In this document: one piece after another, positions 10,440 through 19,722 of the stretch
Layout: the number at the start of each line of letters is the position of its first letter
How positions within the stretch are numbered: the stretch's first letter is position 1
DNA from: an uncultured Gammaproteobacteria bacterium
GTDB lineage: Bacteria; Pseudomonadota; Gammaproteobacteria; Pseudomonadales; Azotimanducaceae
Length of the DNA stretch: 41,742 nt
NCBI GenBank assembly: GCA_913043815.1
Contig: CAJWNY010000016.1
Span: 1 to 41,742 of the forward strand
Direction: 5' to 3'
Made by a program: the position numbers and the translations under genes
Notes under the pieces: generated by a model
Seen by the model: the letters and a program-made list of their open reading frames with translations, nothing else
What the model was told of the DNA's origin: nothing
Databases searched by the model: none

Positions 10440-10552
10440 ATAGCTACTCTCGTCCAAGCTAAGGGGGAATATTACTTTGGTTATACACAGAAATTTCGCA
10501 CAGCTTGTCCTAAACTGGCTTCTTTATAAATTGGCTAATTAGGCGCCTTGCT

Positions 10553-11941
10553 ATGAGCTCTAAATCTACGATCAAATCCATCATCAGCCACCACACAGAG
10601 GTAGGCAGCGAAATAATAGTTAAAGGTTGGGTTAGATCACGGCGTACCTCCAAGGGCGGGTTTTCTTTTATCCACATTTACGATGGATCATGCTTCGACA
10701 CGGTTCAGGCGGTTGTCGATGAAAGCCTAGCCAATTATGCAGATGTGCAATTGCTCGGCACGGGTTGCTCAGTAGTCATCACAGGTACATTGGTGGAGTC
10801 ATCTGGTAAAGGCCAAGACCGAGAAATACAAGCCAACTCAGTGCAAGTGGTTGGCTGGGTCGATGATCCAGAAAGTTATCCTGTGAGCAAAAAACAGCAC
10901 ACTTTCGAATATCTAAGGACCGTGGCCCACTTGCGGCCTCGCACCAATACCTTTGGCGCAATAGCCCGGGTGCGACACGCCATCAGCGCTGCGGTGCATC
11001 AATACTTTAACGATGAAGGCTTTTATTGGGTCAACACCCCTATTATTACCGCTAGCGATTGCGAAGGTGCTGGAGAGCTTTTTCGGGTTTCTACCCTAGA
11101 CCAGATGCAGGAAAAGTCTGGCACAAAACCCAACTACCAAGATGACTTTTTCGGCACGGAAACCTTTCTTACCGTTTCAGGGCAACTGAATCTTGAAAGC
11201 CACGCCTGCGCTCTTGGCAAGGTTTATACATTTGGCCCAACCTTTCGAGCAGAGAACTCCAACACCAGCCGGCACCTTGCAGAGTTCTGGATGATTGAAC
11301 CAGAAGTAGCTTTTGCCGACCTTGCTTCCAACGCCAAGCTAGCAGAGCATTTTTTACAGCACGTTATTGGCAAAGTACTGGAACAATGCCCGCAAGACAT
11401 TGCTTTTTTTGCTGAGCGGGTAGACAGCAAGGTAATGGAGCGACTCACTAACGTCACGGCTAATCCGTTCACAGTTATGACTTATAGCGAAACAGTTGAA
11501 CTGCTAACCTCAACCAAAAAGAAATTTGAATTCCCAGTAAGCTGGGGAACAGACCTACAGTCTGAGCACGAACGATTTATCACAGAGGAGGTCATTAAGG
11601 GCCCTGTGGTTGTCACCGATTACCCTAAAGACATCAAGGCTTTTTATATGCGCCTGAATGACGACGATCGAACCGTGGCCGCAATGGATGTATTGGTGCC
11701 AGGCATTGGCGAAATCATCGGCGGTAGCCAACGTGAAGAACGGCTATCTGTGCTTGATGCCCGCATGGACCCAACATTGGCTAAAGAACTTTGGTGGTAC
11801 CGTGACTTAAGGCGTTACGGCACAGTGCCCCATGCAGGGTTCGGCCTAGGTTTAGAGCGCCTAGTTCTGTATATAACCGGCATGGAAAACATTCGCGACG
11901 CCATTCCTTTCCCTCGCACCCCGAATAACGCCAACTTTTAA
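10553..11941 (+). CDS. asnS: Asparaginyl-tRNA synthetase
   Basis: AsnRS is a class II synthetase that charges tRNA-Asn. An N-terminal OB-fold anticodon-binding domain (about residues 18-100, [18 protein letters not shown]) precedes the catalytic core. The core has motif 2 with [20 protein letters not shown] and motif 3 with [15 protein letters not shown]. The length of 462 is close to the E. coli enzyme (466). The stop codon shares one base with the next start (TAATG at 11939-11943), so translation of the downstream ABC exporter may be coupled to asnS. Presence of AsnRS implies direct asparagine charging. Confidence 0.98.
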   Translation: MSSKSTIKSIISHHTEVGSEIIVKGWVRSRRTSKGGFSFIHIYDGSCFDTVQAVVDESLANYADVQLLGTGCSVVITGTLVESSGKGQDREIQANSVQVVGWVDDPESYPVSKKQHTFEYLRTVAHLRPRTNTFGAIARVRHAISAAVHQYFNDEGFYWVNTPIITASDCEGAGELFRVSTLDQMQEKSGTKPNYQDDFFGTETFLTVSGQLNLESHACALGKVYTFGPTFRAENSNTSRHLAEFWMIEPEVAFADLASNAKLAEHFLQHVIGKVLEQCPQDIAFFAERVDSKVMERLTNVTANPFTVMTYSETVELLTSTKKKFEFPVSWGTDLQSEHERFITEEVIKGPVVVTDYPKDIKAFYMRLNDDDRTVAAMDVLVPGIGEIIGGSQREERLSVLDARMDPTLAKELWWYRDLRRYGTVPHAGFGLGLERLVLYITGMENIRDAIPFPRTPNNANF

Positions 11942-13746
11942 TGCGGCCGCAGAATACAGACGAACGTTTACCTACTAAAAGTATGTTGGCAGCGCTGTGG
12001 CAGCTAAAACAATTTGTGCTCCCTTATAAAGCAGGCCTGTTTACCGGCATTGGAGCATTTGGTATCGCTCGGCTATTTGAAGTTATGGTCCCAGTTCTTA
12101 CCGCCGTTGCAATAAACAAAATGGCCAGCGACGATTTCGAAATCACACTGCAAGTGTTTGGTATCATTCTTGCCGTTCTAGCCCGTTATTGCGTAGTAAC
12201 TTTCGCGCGATTTAATGTCAGAAAGGTTGCCTTAAAAGTCTCTTATGATCTGCGTCAACAGCTTTTTGAAAAACTACAGCAACAGGGTTCAGAGTTTTTC
12301 GGTCAATATAGCATTGGAGACATGATGACTCGAGCGGTGGCAGATATCTCGCTGATCCAACGCTTGATATCAATGGGAACCATCCTCGTTATTATTCTGG
12401 TTTATGCGGCCATCGTCGGTTTCGGCTTTATGCTCTATTACTCGCCGATGTTAACGCTGTTGCTGTTGCCACCTATGCCAATTATATTTTTCTATGCGCA
12501 GCATTCTTCCAAAGCAATGGGAGAAGCTTCAGAGAAAGTACAAGAACGGCTTTCTGATTTAGGCACCCACACGCAAGAAAACTTATCAGGCATAAGAACC
12601 ATCCAAGCTATGGTCCAAGAGGACAATGAGATAGATAGATTTAGCGAAACCAACCAAGCTTATGCAGACGTATTTTATGAACAAGGTCGCATCACTTCAG
12701 CGATGGCTTCTTGGATGCCCAGCCTTGCCGCTGTTTGCTCGCTGACCATCTTGAGCTATGGCGGTTACCAAGTACTGCAAGGCACTCTTCCTATTGGCGA
12801 CTTCGTAGCGTTTTTCATGCTTGTGGGCATGGTTGTGCAGCCTTTCAGGGTAGCCGGATTTATCATCAATTTGTTTCAGCGCGCCGCCGTCGCAAGCCGA
12901 CGTTTATTTGAGGTATTTGACCGCCCGCCTGAAATTAATGATGACCCCAGCGGCAACACGCCCACCACCATTTCCGGTAACCTACGTATTAAAAACTTAA
13001 GCTATACCTACCCTGGCGCAGCAATTCCAGCGCTTCACGACATTTCATTTAAGCTTCAAAGAGGTGAAACCGTTACTATTATGGGTCGGGTTGGCAGCGG
13101 CAAAACCACTTTGCTGAAGCAAATAGTCAGGCTTATTGATCCCAAGCCTGAAGCTGTTTGGATTGACGGCCATCCAGTCAAAGATTATCCATTGTCACAA
13201 TTGCGCGCTCAAGTTGCCATGGTGCCCCAAGATCCATTTTTGTTTGCTGAACCGTTAAAAGACAATTTAACCTATGACGAGCCCAATAGAATGCTGGAAA
13301 AAATTTGGGAAGCCGCGACCTCAGCAGATCTGAAAAACACTATTGATGGATTTCCCGATAAGTTAGATACGCTTATTGGTGAGCGCGGCGTCACGCTTTC
13401 TGGCGGGCAAAAACAGCGAGCAACCCTGGCTCGAGGTCTTATCCGTAATGCGCCGCTGCTCATCTTAGACGACTGCTTCTCAGCGGTAGATACTGAAACT
13501 GAAGATCATATCCTAAGCGAACTAAAGCGACTGCGGCGTGAACAAACCACGCTACTCGTTTCACACAGAGTGAGCACAGCCCGACACGCGGATAGAATCA
13601 TCATCATTGACGAAGGCACAATTTTAGAGACCGGCAGCCATGAACAACTTATTGCAAAACATGGATACTACGCTGAACTAGAGCGAGTACAGCGCGAAGG
13701 TGCTGAAGAAGACGACCTAGAAAGATTGCGGTTAAATATTCAATGA
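11941..13746 (+). CDS. ABC exporter half-transporter, MdlA/SmdA-like (degenerate NBD)
   Basis: This 601-residue half-transporter has an N-terminal six-helix exporter domain (about 20-320) and a C-terminal nucleotide-binding domain. Walker A is GRVGSGKT at 382-389, the signature LSGGQ at 486-490, Walker B ends LLILDD at 510-511 and the H-loop His is 542. Walker B has Asp511 where the catalytic Glu is expected, as I recall for E. coli MdlA. It overlaps its partner at 13743 by ATGA. NBD1 therefore contributes the degenerate Walker B, and its canonical LSGGQ completes the active site of the partner. This is a heterodimeric type IV exporter; the substrate, perhaps a drug or lipid, is not readable. 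Confidence 0.9.
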   Translation: MRPQNTDERLPTKSMLAALWQLKQFVLPYKAGLFTGIGAFGIARLFEVMVPVLTAVAINKMASDDFEITLQVFGIILAVLARYCVVTFARFNVRKVALKVSYDLRQQLFEKLQQQGSEFFGQYSIGDMMTRAVADISLIQRLISMGTILVIILVYAAIVGFGFMLYYSPMLTLLLLPPMPIIFFYAQHSSKAMGEASEKVQERLSDLGTHTQENLSGIRTIQAMVQEDNEIDRFSETNQAYADVFYEQGRITSAMASWMPSLAAVCSLTILSYGGYQVLQGTLPIGDFVAFFMLVGMVVQPFRVAGFIINLFQRAAVASRRLFEVFDRPPEINDDPSGNTPTTISGNLRIKNLSYTYPGAAIPALHDISFKLQRGETVTIMGRVGSGKTTLLKQIVRLIDPKPEAVWIDGHPVKDYPLSQLRAQVAMVPQDPFLFAEPLKDNLTYDEPNRMLEKIWEAATSADLKNTIDGFPDKLDTLIGERGVTLSGGQKQRATLARGLIRNAPLLILDDCFSAVDTETEDHILSELKRLRREQTTLLVSHRVSTARHADRIIIIDEGTILETGSHEQLIAKHGYYAELERVQREGAEEDDLERLRLNIQ

Positions 13747-15641
13747 GCATTGCACGCACAAAGAACGAACAACCAAAAAAGCGTGACTACGCTATGTTTG
13801 ATGCGGACATTAGTGGTGCCGTGCTGAACATGAGTCTGCTGAGACGATTACTACATTGGTTAAAGCCCTATAGCGGCGCGTTACTTGTCAGTACAGTATT
13901 AGTATTGTTCGCATCTACACTTCAAGTGCTGCTACCCATTATTATTTCGTTAGTGGTCATAGACCATATTATTCAAGGCGAAACCTCGACTGACACGCCA
14001 GACTTTGGCCTAATAGAACTTAATACCTGGCTATCTAACAGTCTAGATCTACCCCCCCTTATTGCAGCTTGCGCTCTTTATGCGACGATACAAATAATTT
14101 GGGCGTTTGTCGGGCATGCCCATCGCATGACCCTCATCGGCTCTGTAATTAATGGCCTGCGTGATTTGCGCCTAGATTTATTTCGGCATTTAGAGACCAG
14201 ACCGTCCTCTTTCTATGATCGAGTTGCAGTGGGTCGAGTTATGACCCGTGTAACCAACGACGTGGAAGCCTTGTATGAACTACTCAGAGGCCTAGGCACA
14301 TTGATCGGCGAATTTGTGCCCTTCTTCGTTGCCCTAGCGGTGATGCTAGCAATAGATACCCCATTAACCTTAATGCTCCTTATGGCTCTCCCTCTACTGG
14401 CTTTAGTAACTTACTACTTTCGCCGTTCTACGCGTTTTTTGTTTCGCCAGGTCCGACAAACAATTTCGACGCTGAATCAAACCCTGCAAGAGAATCTAGC
14501 AGGTCTACAGGTAGTACAAATTTCCGACCGCCAAGCATTCAACCTAAATCGCTACACAGATGTTAATGGAAACAACCGTGCCTATGAGCAAAAACTCGCG
14601 AGAGTGGAAACGCTTTATGGAGCGTTCAACGAGAGCCTAGCCCATATTGCTATAGGTCTTATTCTTTACTACGGCGCCAGCAAAGTCATGACTGTGACCA
14701 TGAGTATTGGTGAAGTGGTTCTATTCACTCAATTTGTTGGCATGCTGTTTCATCCGGTGGTCGTACTCGGCGAACAAACGAATATTTTGTTCCGCGCCAT
14801 GGCCAGTGGTGAAAGAATTTTCCAAGCATTGGACTGGGACGAAAAAATTCACGAACCAGAAAACCCAGCTAGTCTACCCAACAGATTAGACGGCAAGGTA
14901 GAATTCAAAAAAGTCAGCTTTGCCTACGACCCTGCCATGCCCATACTTAAGGACGTATCTTTCACAATTGCCGCTGGCGAAAAACTGGCCATAGTAGGGC
15001 CAACTGGCTCAGGCAAGAGCACGTTAATACGCTTGCTAGGCAGGTTTTACGACTTCGCCGACGAGCAAATATTTCTCGACGGCATTGATCTAAACCAGAT
15101 CCATACTCGCGACTTGAGAAAGCGCGTGGGCGTTGTGCTGCAAGACTTTCATATTTTCTCCGGTTCAATTTACGATAACATTGCGCTGGGAAACCCAAAT
15201 GTCACTAGAACAAAAGCCATAGAGGCAGCACAAACCGTAAATGCTGACGATTTCATCAGCGCCTTACCCGACGGCTACGACTCTGCCCTCACAGAGCGAG
15301 GACAAAACTTGTCCCAAGGACAACGCCAATTACTAGCCTTCGCTCGAGTACTTGCATCAGATCCAGAGATATTGGTACTGGATGAGGCAACAGCCAACAT
15401 CGATACAGAAACCGAACTACTCATCCAAGACGCATTAGAACGTCTGACACAAGGGCGAACGTCTATTATTATCGCTCATCGCCTGCAAACCATTCAGGAC
15501 GCAGACAGAGTATTAGTATTAGACCAGGGGCAAGTTGCTGAGATCGGTAACCATGAAGAGTTATTGGCCGCGCAGGGCCTATATGCAACTCTGCATGCTT
15601 TACAGTTCCAAAGTGAAGAGCGTGCAGAAGAGTCTCGGTAA
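13743..15641 (+). CDS. ABC exporter half-transporter, MdlB/SmdB-like
   Basis: This is the second half of the heterodimer, 632 residues, with a membrane domain of six helices (about 40-350) and an NBD. Walker A is GPTGSGKST at 419-427, Walker B VLDE with catalytic Glu548, and the H-loop His is 579. The signature is LSQGQ (523-527) rather than LSGGQ. In a head-to-tail dimer this altered signature faces the partner's Walker B that lacks the Glu, so both defects fall in the same site. That is the classic asymmetry of heterodimeric exporters. The start overlaps the previous stop by four bases. Nothing follows closely; lipA begins 62 bases on. Confidence 0.92.
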   Translation: MSIARTKNEQPKKRDYAMFDADISGAVLNMSLLRRLLHWLKPYSGALLVSTVLVLFASTLQVLLPIIISLVVIDHIIQGETSTDTPDFGLIELNTWLSNSLDLPPLIAACALYATIQIIWAFVGHAHRMTLIGSVINGLRDLRLDLFRHLETRPSSFYDRVAVGRVMTRVTNDVEALYELLRGLGTLIGEFVPFFVALAVMLAIDTPLTLMLLMALPLLALVTYYFRRSTRFLFRQVRQTISTLNQTLQENLAGLQVVQISDRQAFNLNRYTDVNGNNRAYEQKLARVETLYGAFNESLAHIAIGLILYYGASKVMTVTMSIGEVVLFTQFVGMLFHPVVVLGEQTNILFRAMASGERIFQALDWDEKIHEPENPASLPNRLDGKVEFKKVSFAYDPAMPILKDVSFTIAAGEKLAIVGPTGSGKSTLIRLLGRFYDFADEQIFLDGIDLNQIHTRDLRKRVGVVLQDFHIFSGSIYDNIALGNPNVTRTKAIEAAQTVNADDFISALPDGYDSALTERGQNLSQGQRQLLAFARVLASDPEILVLDEATANIDTETELLIQDALERLTQGRTSIIIAHRLQTIQDADRVLVLDQGQVAEIGNHEELLAAQGLYATLHALQFQSEERAEESR

Positions 15642-15703
15642 ACATTACTCTCAAAAAATTATGCGATGATAAATACCACTTACACATTCACTCGGAAAGA
15701 AAC

Positions 15704-16711
15704 TTGAGTAAGATCAAAAGCGGCGACAAGTTCGAGACTGCCCAAGGCTTTAATGCAATCAAAAACGGCATGAAGAGCAGCAGGAAGAACAACAAGGAAG
15801 TTCTGGATACGGATCGAAAGCCCCCCTGGCTGAGAGTCGGCATTGGTGGTGGTAAGCGCTATCAAGAAGTACGCGCAACTGTAAGTACTCATAAGCTTGC
15901 GACGGTTTGCGAAGAATCCCACTGCCCAAACATTGGCGAGTGCTGGAACCACGGCACAGCTACCATCATGCTAATGGGCGCAACCTGCACTCGAGCCTGT
16001 CGTTTTTGCGCAGTAGACACAGGCAACCCAGGCGGTTGGCTAGATTTGGAAGAACCTGCAAACGCAGCCAAGTCAGTACAACTAATGGGCCTTGGCTATG
16101 TGGTTTTAACTTCAGTAGACCGTGATGATCTAGACGATGGCGGCGCGCAACACTACGCCAATTGCATTCAAGCAATCAAAAAAGTCAATCCTCAAACGGC
16201 CGTTGAAGCCCTCACCCCAGATTTTTCTGGCAATGAGAAAGACGTTGCCGTAGTAGCCAATTCAGGTCTTGAAGTATTCGCGCAAAATTTAGAAACCGTC
16301 GAGCGACTGACTCACATAGTTAGAGATCCAAGAGCCGGCTATCAGCAAACACTGGACGTTTTGGCTTACGCAAAAGAAGCAAACTCTAAGGTGCTCACCA
16401 AATCTAGCCTTATGCTGGGCATTGGTGAAACCGATGAAGAGATCAAAACAGCGCTACAGGATCTGTACAAATACAATGTAGATATAGTTACTCTTGGACA
16501 ATACATGCGCCCTACCACGAACCACTTACCCGTTGACCGTTGGGTAACACCAGAACAATTCGAACAATTTCGAGAGTACGGACTGGGGCTTGGATTTATG
16601 GAAGTGGCATCAGGGCCGTTAGTAAGGTCTAGTTATAGGGCAGACAAAGTCTTTGCCAAAAACAATCTCGGCCTAAGCAATAGAGATATGATATCCGTTG
16701 TACAACTCTAA
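15704..16711 (+). CDS. lipA: Lipoyl synthase, divergent type
   Basis: LipA is a radical SAM enzyme that inserts two sulfurs into protein-bound octanoyl groups. The auxiliary-cluster cysteines are C69, C74 and C80 (C-x4-C-x5-C). The radical SAM cluster is CTRACRFC with C95, C99 and C102, and the C-terminal RSSY Ser ligand is present. Wording such as [16 protein letters not shown] and GPLVRSSY resembles the mitochondrial/actinobacterial type rather than the E. coli-type CPNLSECF, FMILG and GPFVRSSY, as recalled from family sequences. It is not next to lipB, unlike many gammaproteobacteria. The start is TTG 15704 with GGAAAGA upstream; an internal ATG at 15770 is possible and would remove a non-conserved basic N-terminus. 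Confidence 0.93.
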   Translation: MSKIKSGDKFETAQGFNAIKNGMKSSRKNNKEVLDTDRKPPWLRVGIGGGKRYQEVRATVSTHKLATVCEESHCPNIGECWNHGTATIMLMGATCTRACRFCAVDTGNPGGWLDLEEPANAAKSVQLMGLGYVVLTSVDRDDLDDGGAQHYANCIQAIKKVNPQTAVEALTPDFSGNEKDVAVVANSGLEVFAQNLETVERLTHIVRDPRAGYQQTLDVLAYAKEANSKVLTKSSLMLGIGETDEEIKTALQDLYKYNVDIVTLGQYMRPTTNHLPVDRWVTPEQFEQFREYGLGLGFMEVASGPLVRSSYRADKVFAKNNLGLSNRDMISVVQL

Positions 16712-16814
16712 TTGGCATAACTCTAATTCGTACAATTCTAAATAAATAAATCAGAAGCACGGCTCTACAAAATATACTTACGGTGGTCCACGCCTCTCCA
16801 ACCAGGGAACTTTA

Positions 16815-18170
16815 ATGACTGACCTAGAAAACGCAGGCTTTTCTAATATTGATACCAACGCAAGCCGGCTACACTTATTAAAAACACCTGACTTTGAGGC
16901 GTTTGCAACAACACTTAGCGACGAAGATCGCAAATGGCTTAAACGCCAAGGCTTTAAATGCGCACAAGGGCAATTTGCCTGGCTACAAAATGGAGAAGTC
17001 ATTGTCGGCTGGGATGGTAATGATGATTTAAATACTTTGGGCCACCTGCCCATGGCGTTGCCAGAGGGTCTTTACAAAATCGACAGTTCAGTCTCAGATT
17101 TGCAGTTAATTGGTTGGGGCATGGGCTGCTATCAATTCCAAAGGTACAGCAAAGCTTCGCGCTCACCAGCTACCTTGTACGTGGACGATGCAGAGAAAAG
17201 ACAGCGCGTAGTCAATTCAGTACTAGCGACATTCTTTACCAGAGATTTAATTAATACCCCGGCACAAGATATGGCGCCTTCTCATCTACAAGCTGAAGCC
17301 GAGGCGTTGGCAGACCAGTTTGGGGCGTCAATACATACCTCCGTTGGCGATGCATTACTCGATATGGAATGCGGCGCTATTCATGCCGTAGGTAGAGCTG
17401 CCGAAGACGAACCTCGGCTGATAGACATTACCTGGGGTGATCCATCTCATCCTAAAATCACTATCGTCGGTAAAGGCGTGACCTTCGACAGCGGCGGCCT
17501 CAATATGAAGCCTTCAGGCGGTATGCGGTTAATGAAGAAAGACATGGGCGGGGCGGCTATCGCAATGGGGCTAGCCTACCTTATTATGGCCGAAAAGCTT
17601 CCCATTCGTTTGCGCTTATTAGTGCCTGCGGCTGAAAACAGCGTATCTGGAAACGCGTTTAGACCCGGTGATGTTTTGCACACCCATAAGGGACTCACAG
17701 TTGAAATAGATAACACAGACGCTGAGGGCAGGTTACTTTTATGCGACGCGTTATCAATTGCAAGCGAGGAGAAGCCTGAACTCATTGTCGACTATGCAAC
17801 GTTGACCGGCTCAGCTCGATCTGCAGTAGGTGCAGAAATAGCCGCTATGTTTTGCAATGAGGACAATGTTGCAGAGGGCATTTCAGCCAACGGCGTTAAA
17901 CAAGACGACCCCGTATGGCGCATGCCACTGCACAAAAGTTACGACTACATGTTAAAGAGTAAGGTAGCCGACTTGGTCAACTCCGCAGCTACACCTTACG
18001 CCGGCGCCGTCAGCGCCGCATTGTTCCTGCAAAAATTCGTTGAAGACAGCCCTTGGGTACACTTCGATGTAATGGCCTTCAATACTCGCAACCGTCCTGC
18101 TAGGCCAGAAGGCGGCGAAGCAATGGCGCTGCGCAGCGTCTATGAATACTTGGAAAACCGCTATGGATAA
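16815..18170 (+). CDS. M17 leucyl aminopeptidase family protein
   Basis: Cytosolic dizinc aminopeptidase of family M17 (PepA/PepB type), which removes N-terminal residues from peptides. The 451-residue protein has the catalytic-domain motifs GKGVTFDSGG and KKDMGGAA, and the family signature NTDAEGRL at 300-307. The N-terminal domain is short and diverges from E. coli PepA, so a PepB-like or generic M17 label is safer. The ATG at 16815 is preceded by a purine-rich AGGGA. Its last codons overlap the start of hisI (ATGGATAA at 18163-18170), suggesting a two-gene unit. Confidence 0.93.
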   Translation: MTDLENAGFSNIDTNASRLHLLKTPDFEAFATTLSDEDRKWLKRQGFKCAQGQFAWLQNGEVIVGWDGNDDLNTLGHLPMALPEGLYKIDSSVSDLQLIGWGMGCYQFQRYSKASRSPATLYVDDAEKRQRVVNSVLATFFTRDLINTPAQDMAPSHLQAEAEALADQFGASIHTSVGDALLDMECGAIHAVGRAAEDEPRLIDITWGDPSHPKITIVGKGVTFDSGGLNMKPSGGMRLMKKDMGGAAIAMGLAYLIMAEKLPIRLRLLVPAAENSVSGNAFRPGDVLHTHKGLTVEIDNTDAEGRLLLCDALSIASEEKPELIVDYATLTGSARSAVGAEIAAMFCNEDNVAEGISANGVKQDDPVWRMPLHKSYDYMLKSKVADLVNSAATPYAGAVSAALFLQKFVEDSPWVHFDVMAFNTRNRPARPEGGEAMALRSVYEYLENRYG

Positions 18171-18570
18171 GCTTAAGTCGCTAGAAGGGAGCCCCAAAGG
18201 TACCGAAGTCCCACTGGCCGGCTTCCTCGACAGTGTACGCTTTAACGAAAGCGGACTCGTAGCGGCTATTGCCCAAGACAGCGAAAGCCAGCAAGTGCTG
18301 ATGCTGGCTTGGATGGATCGTCACGCCATTGAAGAAACATTAAGAGACGGCGCCGTTACCTACTACTCTAGAAGCCGACAAAGCTATTGGAAAAAAGGAG
18401 AGACATCCGGGCACACTCAGCGCTTGATCAACATGAGTTTTGATTGCGATGGCGACGCAGTACTCCTCTGCGTAGAACAAACCGGCAAAGCCTGTCACAC
18501 CTTTAGAGAGAATTGCTTTTACCTTGAAGTAAGAAACAACAATGTTGTCGTAACCGCAGATCCGGGTTAA
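18163..18570 (+). CDS. hisI: Phosphoribosyl-AMP cyclohydrolase
   Basis: HisI opens the purine ring of PR-AMP in the third step of histidine synthesis. The 135-residue protein is a stand-alone HisI domain: VLMLAWMDRHA, then TYYSRSRQSYWKKGETSG, then the metal-binding DCDGDAVLLCVEQTG and ACHT. No HisE domain is fused. I choose ATG 18163, which has GGAAA upstream and overlaps the previous stop by 8 bases. The in-frame ATG at 18142 would add seven residues and lacks a binding site. In Pseudomonas hisI is usually near hisE and tatABC; here it follows an aminopeptidase. Confidence 0.93.
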   Translation: MDKLKSLEGSPKGTEVPLAGFLDSVRFNESGLVAAIAQDSESQQVLMLAWMDRHAIEETLRDGAVTYYSRSRQSYWKKGETSGHTQRLINMSFDCDGDAVLLCVEQTGKACHTFRENCFYLEVRNNNVVVTADPG

Positions 18571-18640
18571 CTGAGCATGTAACTACCGGCACACATCAAC
18601 CGACAGTCGTTCAGGCTTGACGTGGTTAGCGTGTGATCTG

Positions 18641-18904
18641 CTAACAATAACCATTAATGCTTCTTTCGGCGTTAGGAAGTATTTTTAGAACAAAGGCGCC
18701 CTCGCCCCACCTTTCATACATTTCTGGAATCACCCTGTGCACCAGCGCCATAGTCTGGGCATATTCTCCATGCATCAGCGTGCTCACTCGGTTGGTGGTA
18801 ACCTCCACTTCACTTTGAGCATTCAGACGCGCTAATAAATCATCTATGGCTGCAATGTAATCGTTGTGGAGCGGGTAAAGAGTTATTTCTATTACTACCT
18901 GCAT
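18641..18904 (-). CDS. YkoF-like small protein (putative thiamine/HMP-binding fold)
   Basis: The 87-residue protein starts MQVVIEITLYPLHNDYIAAI and contains VTTNRVSTLMHGEY followed by a helix and FVLKILPNAE. This alternating pattern resembles a single YkoF-family domain, whose B. subtilis founder binds thiamine and hydroxymethylpyrimidine. The assignment is from memory of the family and is moderately confident; ligand binding is not established. The ATG at 18902-18904 has only a weak AGGCG about 11 nt upstream. It faces hisI, and an inverted repeat GTTAGC/GCTAAC (18625-18645) spans its stop codon. Confidence 0.65.
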   Translation of the reverse strand: MQVVIEITLYPLHNDYIAAIDDLLARLNAQSEVEVTTNRVSTLMHGEYAQTMALVHRVIPEMYERWGEGAFVLKILPNAERSINGYC

Positions 18905-19051
18905 AAGTTTTATAAGCGCCTAATTGGATGAAGTTCGACACAGAACCGGACTACAGGTGTATATCATACCCACCCCAGACGCCTTTCCGTTGCATAAAGA
19001 GCCTGTCACCGCGGCAAAAATTGTGCCTTTTCTTGGAAAAATCTAACGCTC

Positions 19052-19099
19052 ATGAACGCAGGCTTGAATAAATTAATATTCTCTTTTAGCCTTAGGTGA
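19052..19099 (+). CDS. Short upstream ORF overlapping the His-rich gene (15 codons)
   Basis: ATG at 19052 opens a 15-residue peptide, MNAGLNKLIFSFSLR, whose TGA stop overlaps the next ATG as TGATG (19097-19101). The peptide looks like the positively charged n-region and early hydrophobic part of a signal sequence, which the downstream protein lacks. It may be a coupled leader peptide, or the broken 5' end of the downstream gene after a one-base indel. The ribosome-binding site is weak. Confidence 0.35.
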   Translation: MNAGLNKLIFSFSLR

Positions 19100-19581
19100 T
19101 GAACGTTATAACTCAAGCTGCCGCTTATCTGCTAATTGCCAATCTGGCGCTGCCGGGAGCAGGCTGCGAATGCTTAGGTGACGAATACGGTGCGATGAAG
19201 CATAGCTCAGACCATATGAGCAAGCATGAACCAACGCATGGTAAACATACAACAAGCCACCACGCCCAAGACCAAAGTCAAGCCCAACAGAAAATCCAAA
19301 ATAGAAATCAAGCCTTGGACGCTCAGCAAACCCATAATTGCCTTATAGAAAATTGTTCCGTAGACGGTAGTGTTATCAACGAAGCAGTTGCTGCAAGCTC
19401 TACAGCATTGTTAACTAAATACTACCGCGGCGAAAAAACTGAAGCTAAATACACGGCCCACATTGTAGTCTTAACCTCTTTTGATATTGCCCGGGCGCCA
19501 TCTGCGCTTGCACCACCGCAAAATCGCTCGTATGTGACTGCTGAATCTCCTTTCACCCGCTTTGATCGCCTAATCATCTAG
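19099..19581 (+). CDS. His-rich exported protein of a copper cassette
   Basis: Not a recognised family. From ATG 19099 (a GTG at 19096 is equally possible) the 160-residue product has a hydrophobic N-terminal segment, AAAYLLIANLALPGAG, followed by C23 and C25. A His/Met-rich stretch runs from residue 34 to 56 with eight histidines, then a Gln-rich linker, then C81 and C86. Such Cys/His-rich exported proteins commonly bind copper. The signal segment lacks an Arg/Lys before the hydrophobic core, which is odd (see the upstream ORF). The position before a TolC-like lipoprotein and a multicopper oxidase supports a periplasmic metal role by inference. Confidence 0.65.
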   Translation: MNVITQAAAYLLIANLALPGAGCECLGDEYGAMKHSSDHMSKHEPTHGKHTTSHHAQDQSQAQQKIQNRNQALDAQQTHNCLIENCSVDGSVINEAVAASSTALLTKYYRGEKTEAKYTAHIVVLTSFDIARAPSALAPPQNRSYVTAESPFTRFDRLII

Positions 19582-19722
19582 CGACGTGCCTGTGCCTGTT
19601 GCCCTGATACGGCAATGGCAATCTCAATTATGTAGTCAGTTTTACACACTTTAATTGCCTGCATACCCCAAAAAGCACGCCCTTCAAAAACAGTGCTTTA
19701 TCGAATTGATAAAGGTATCGAT

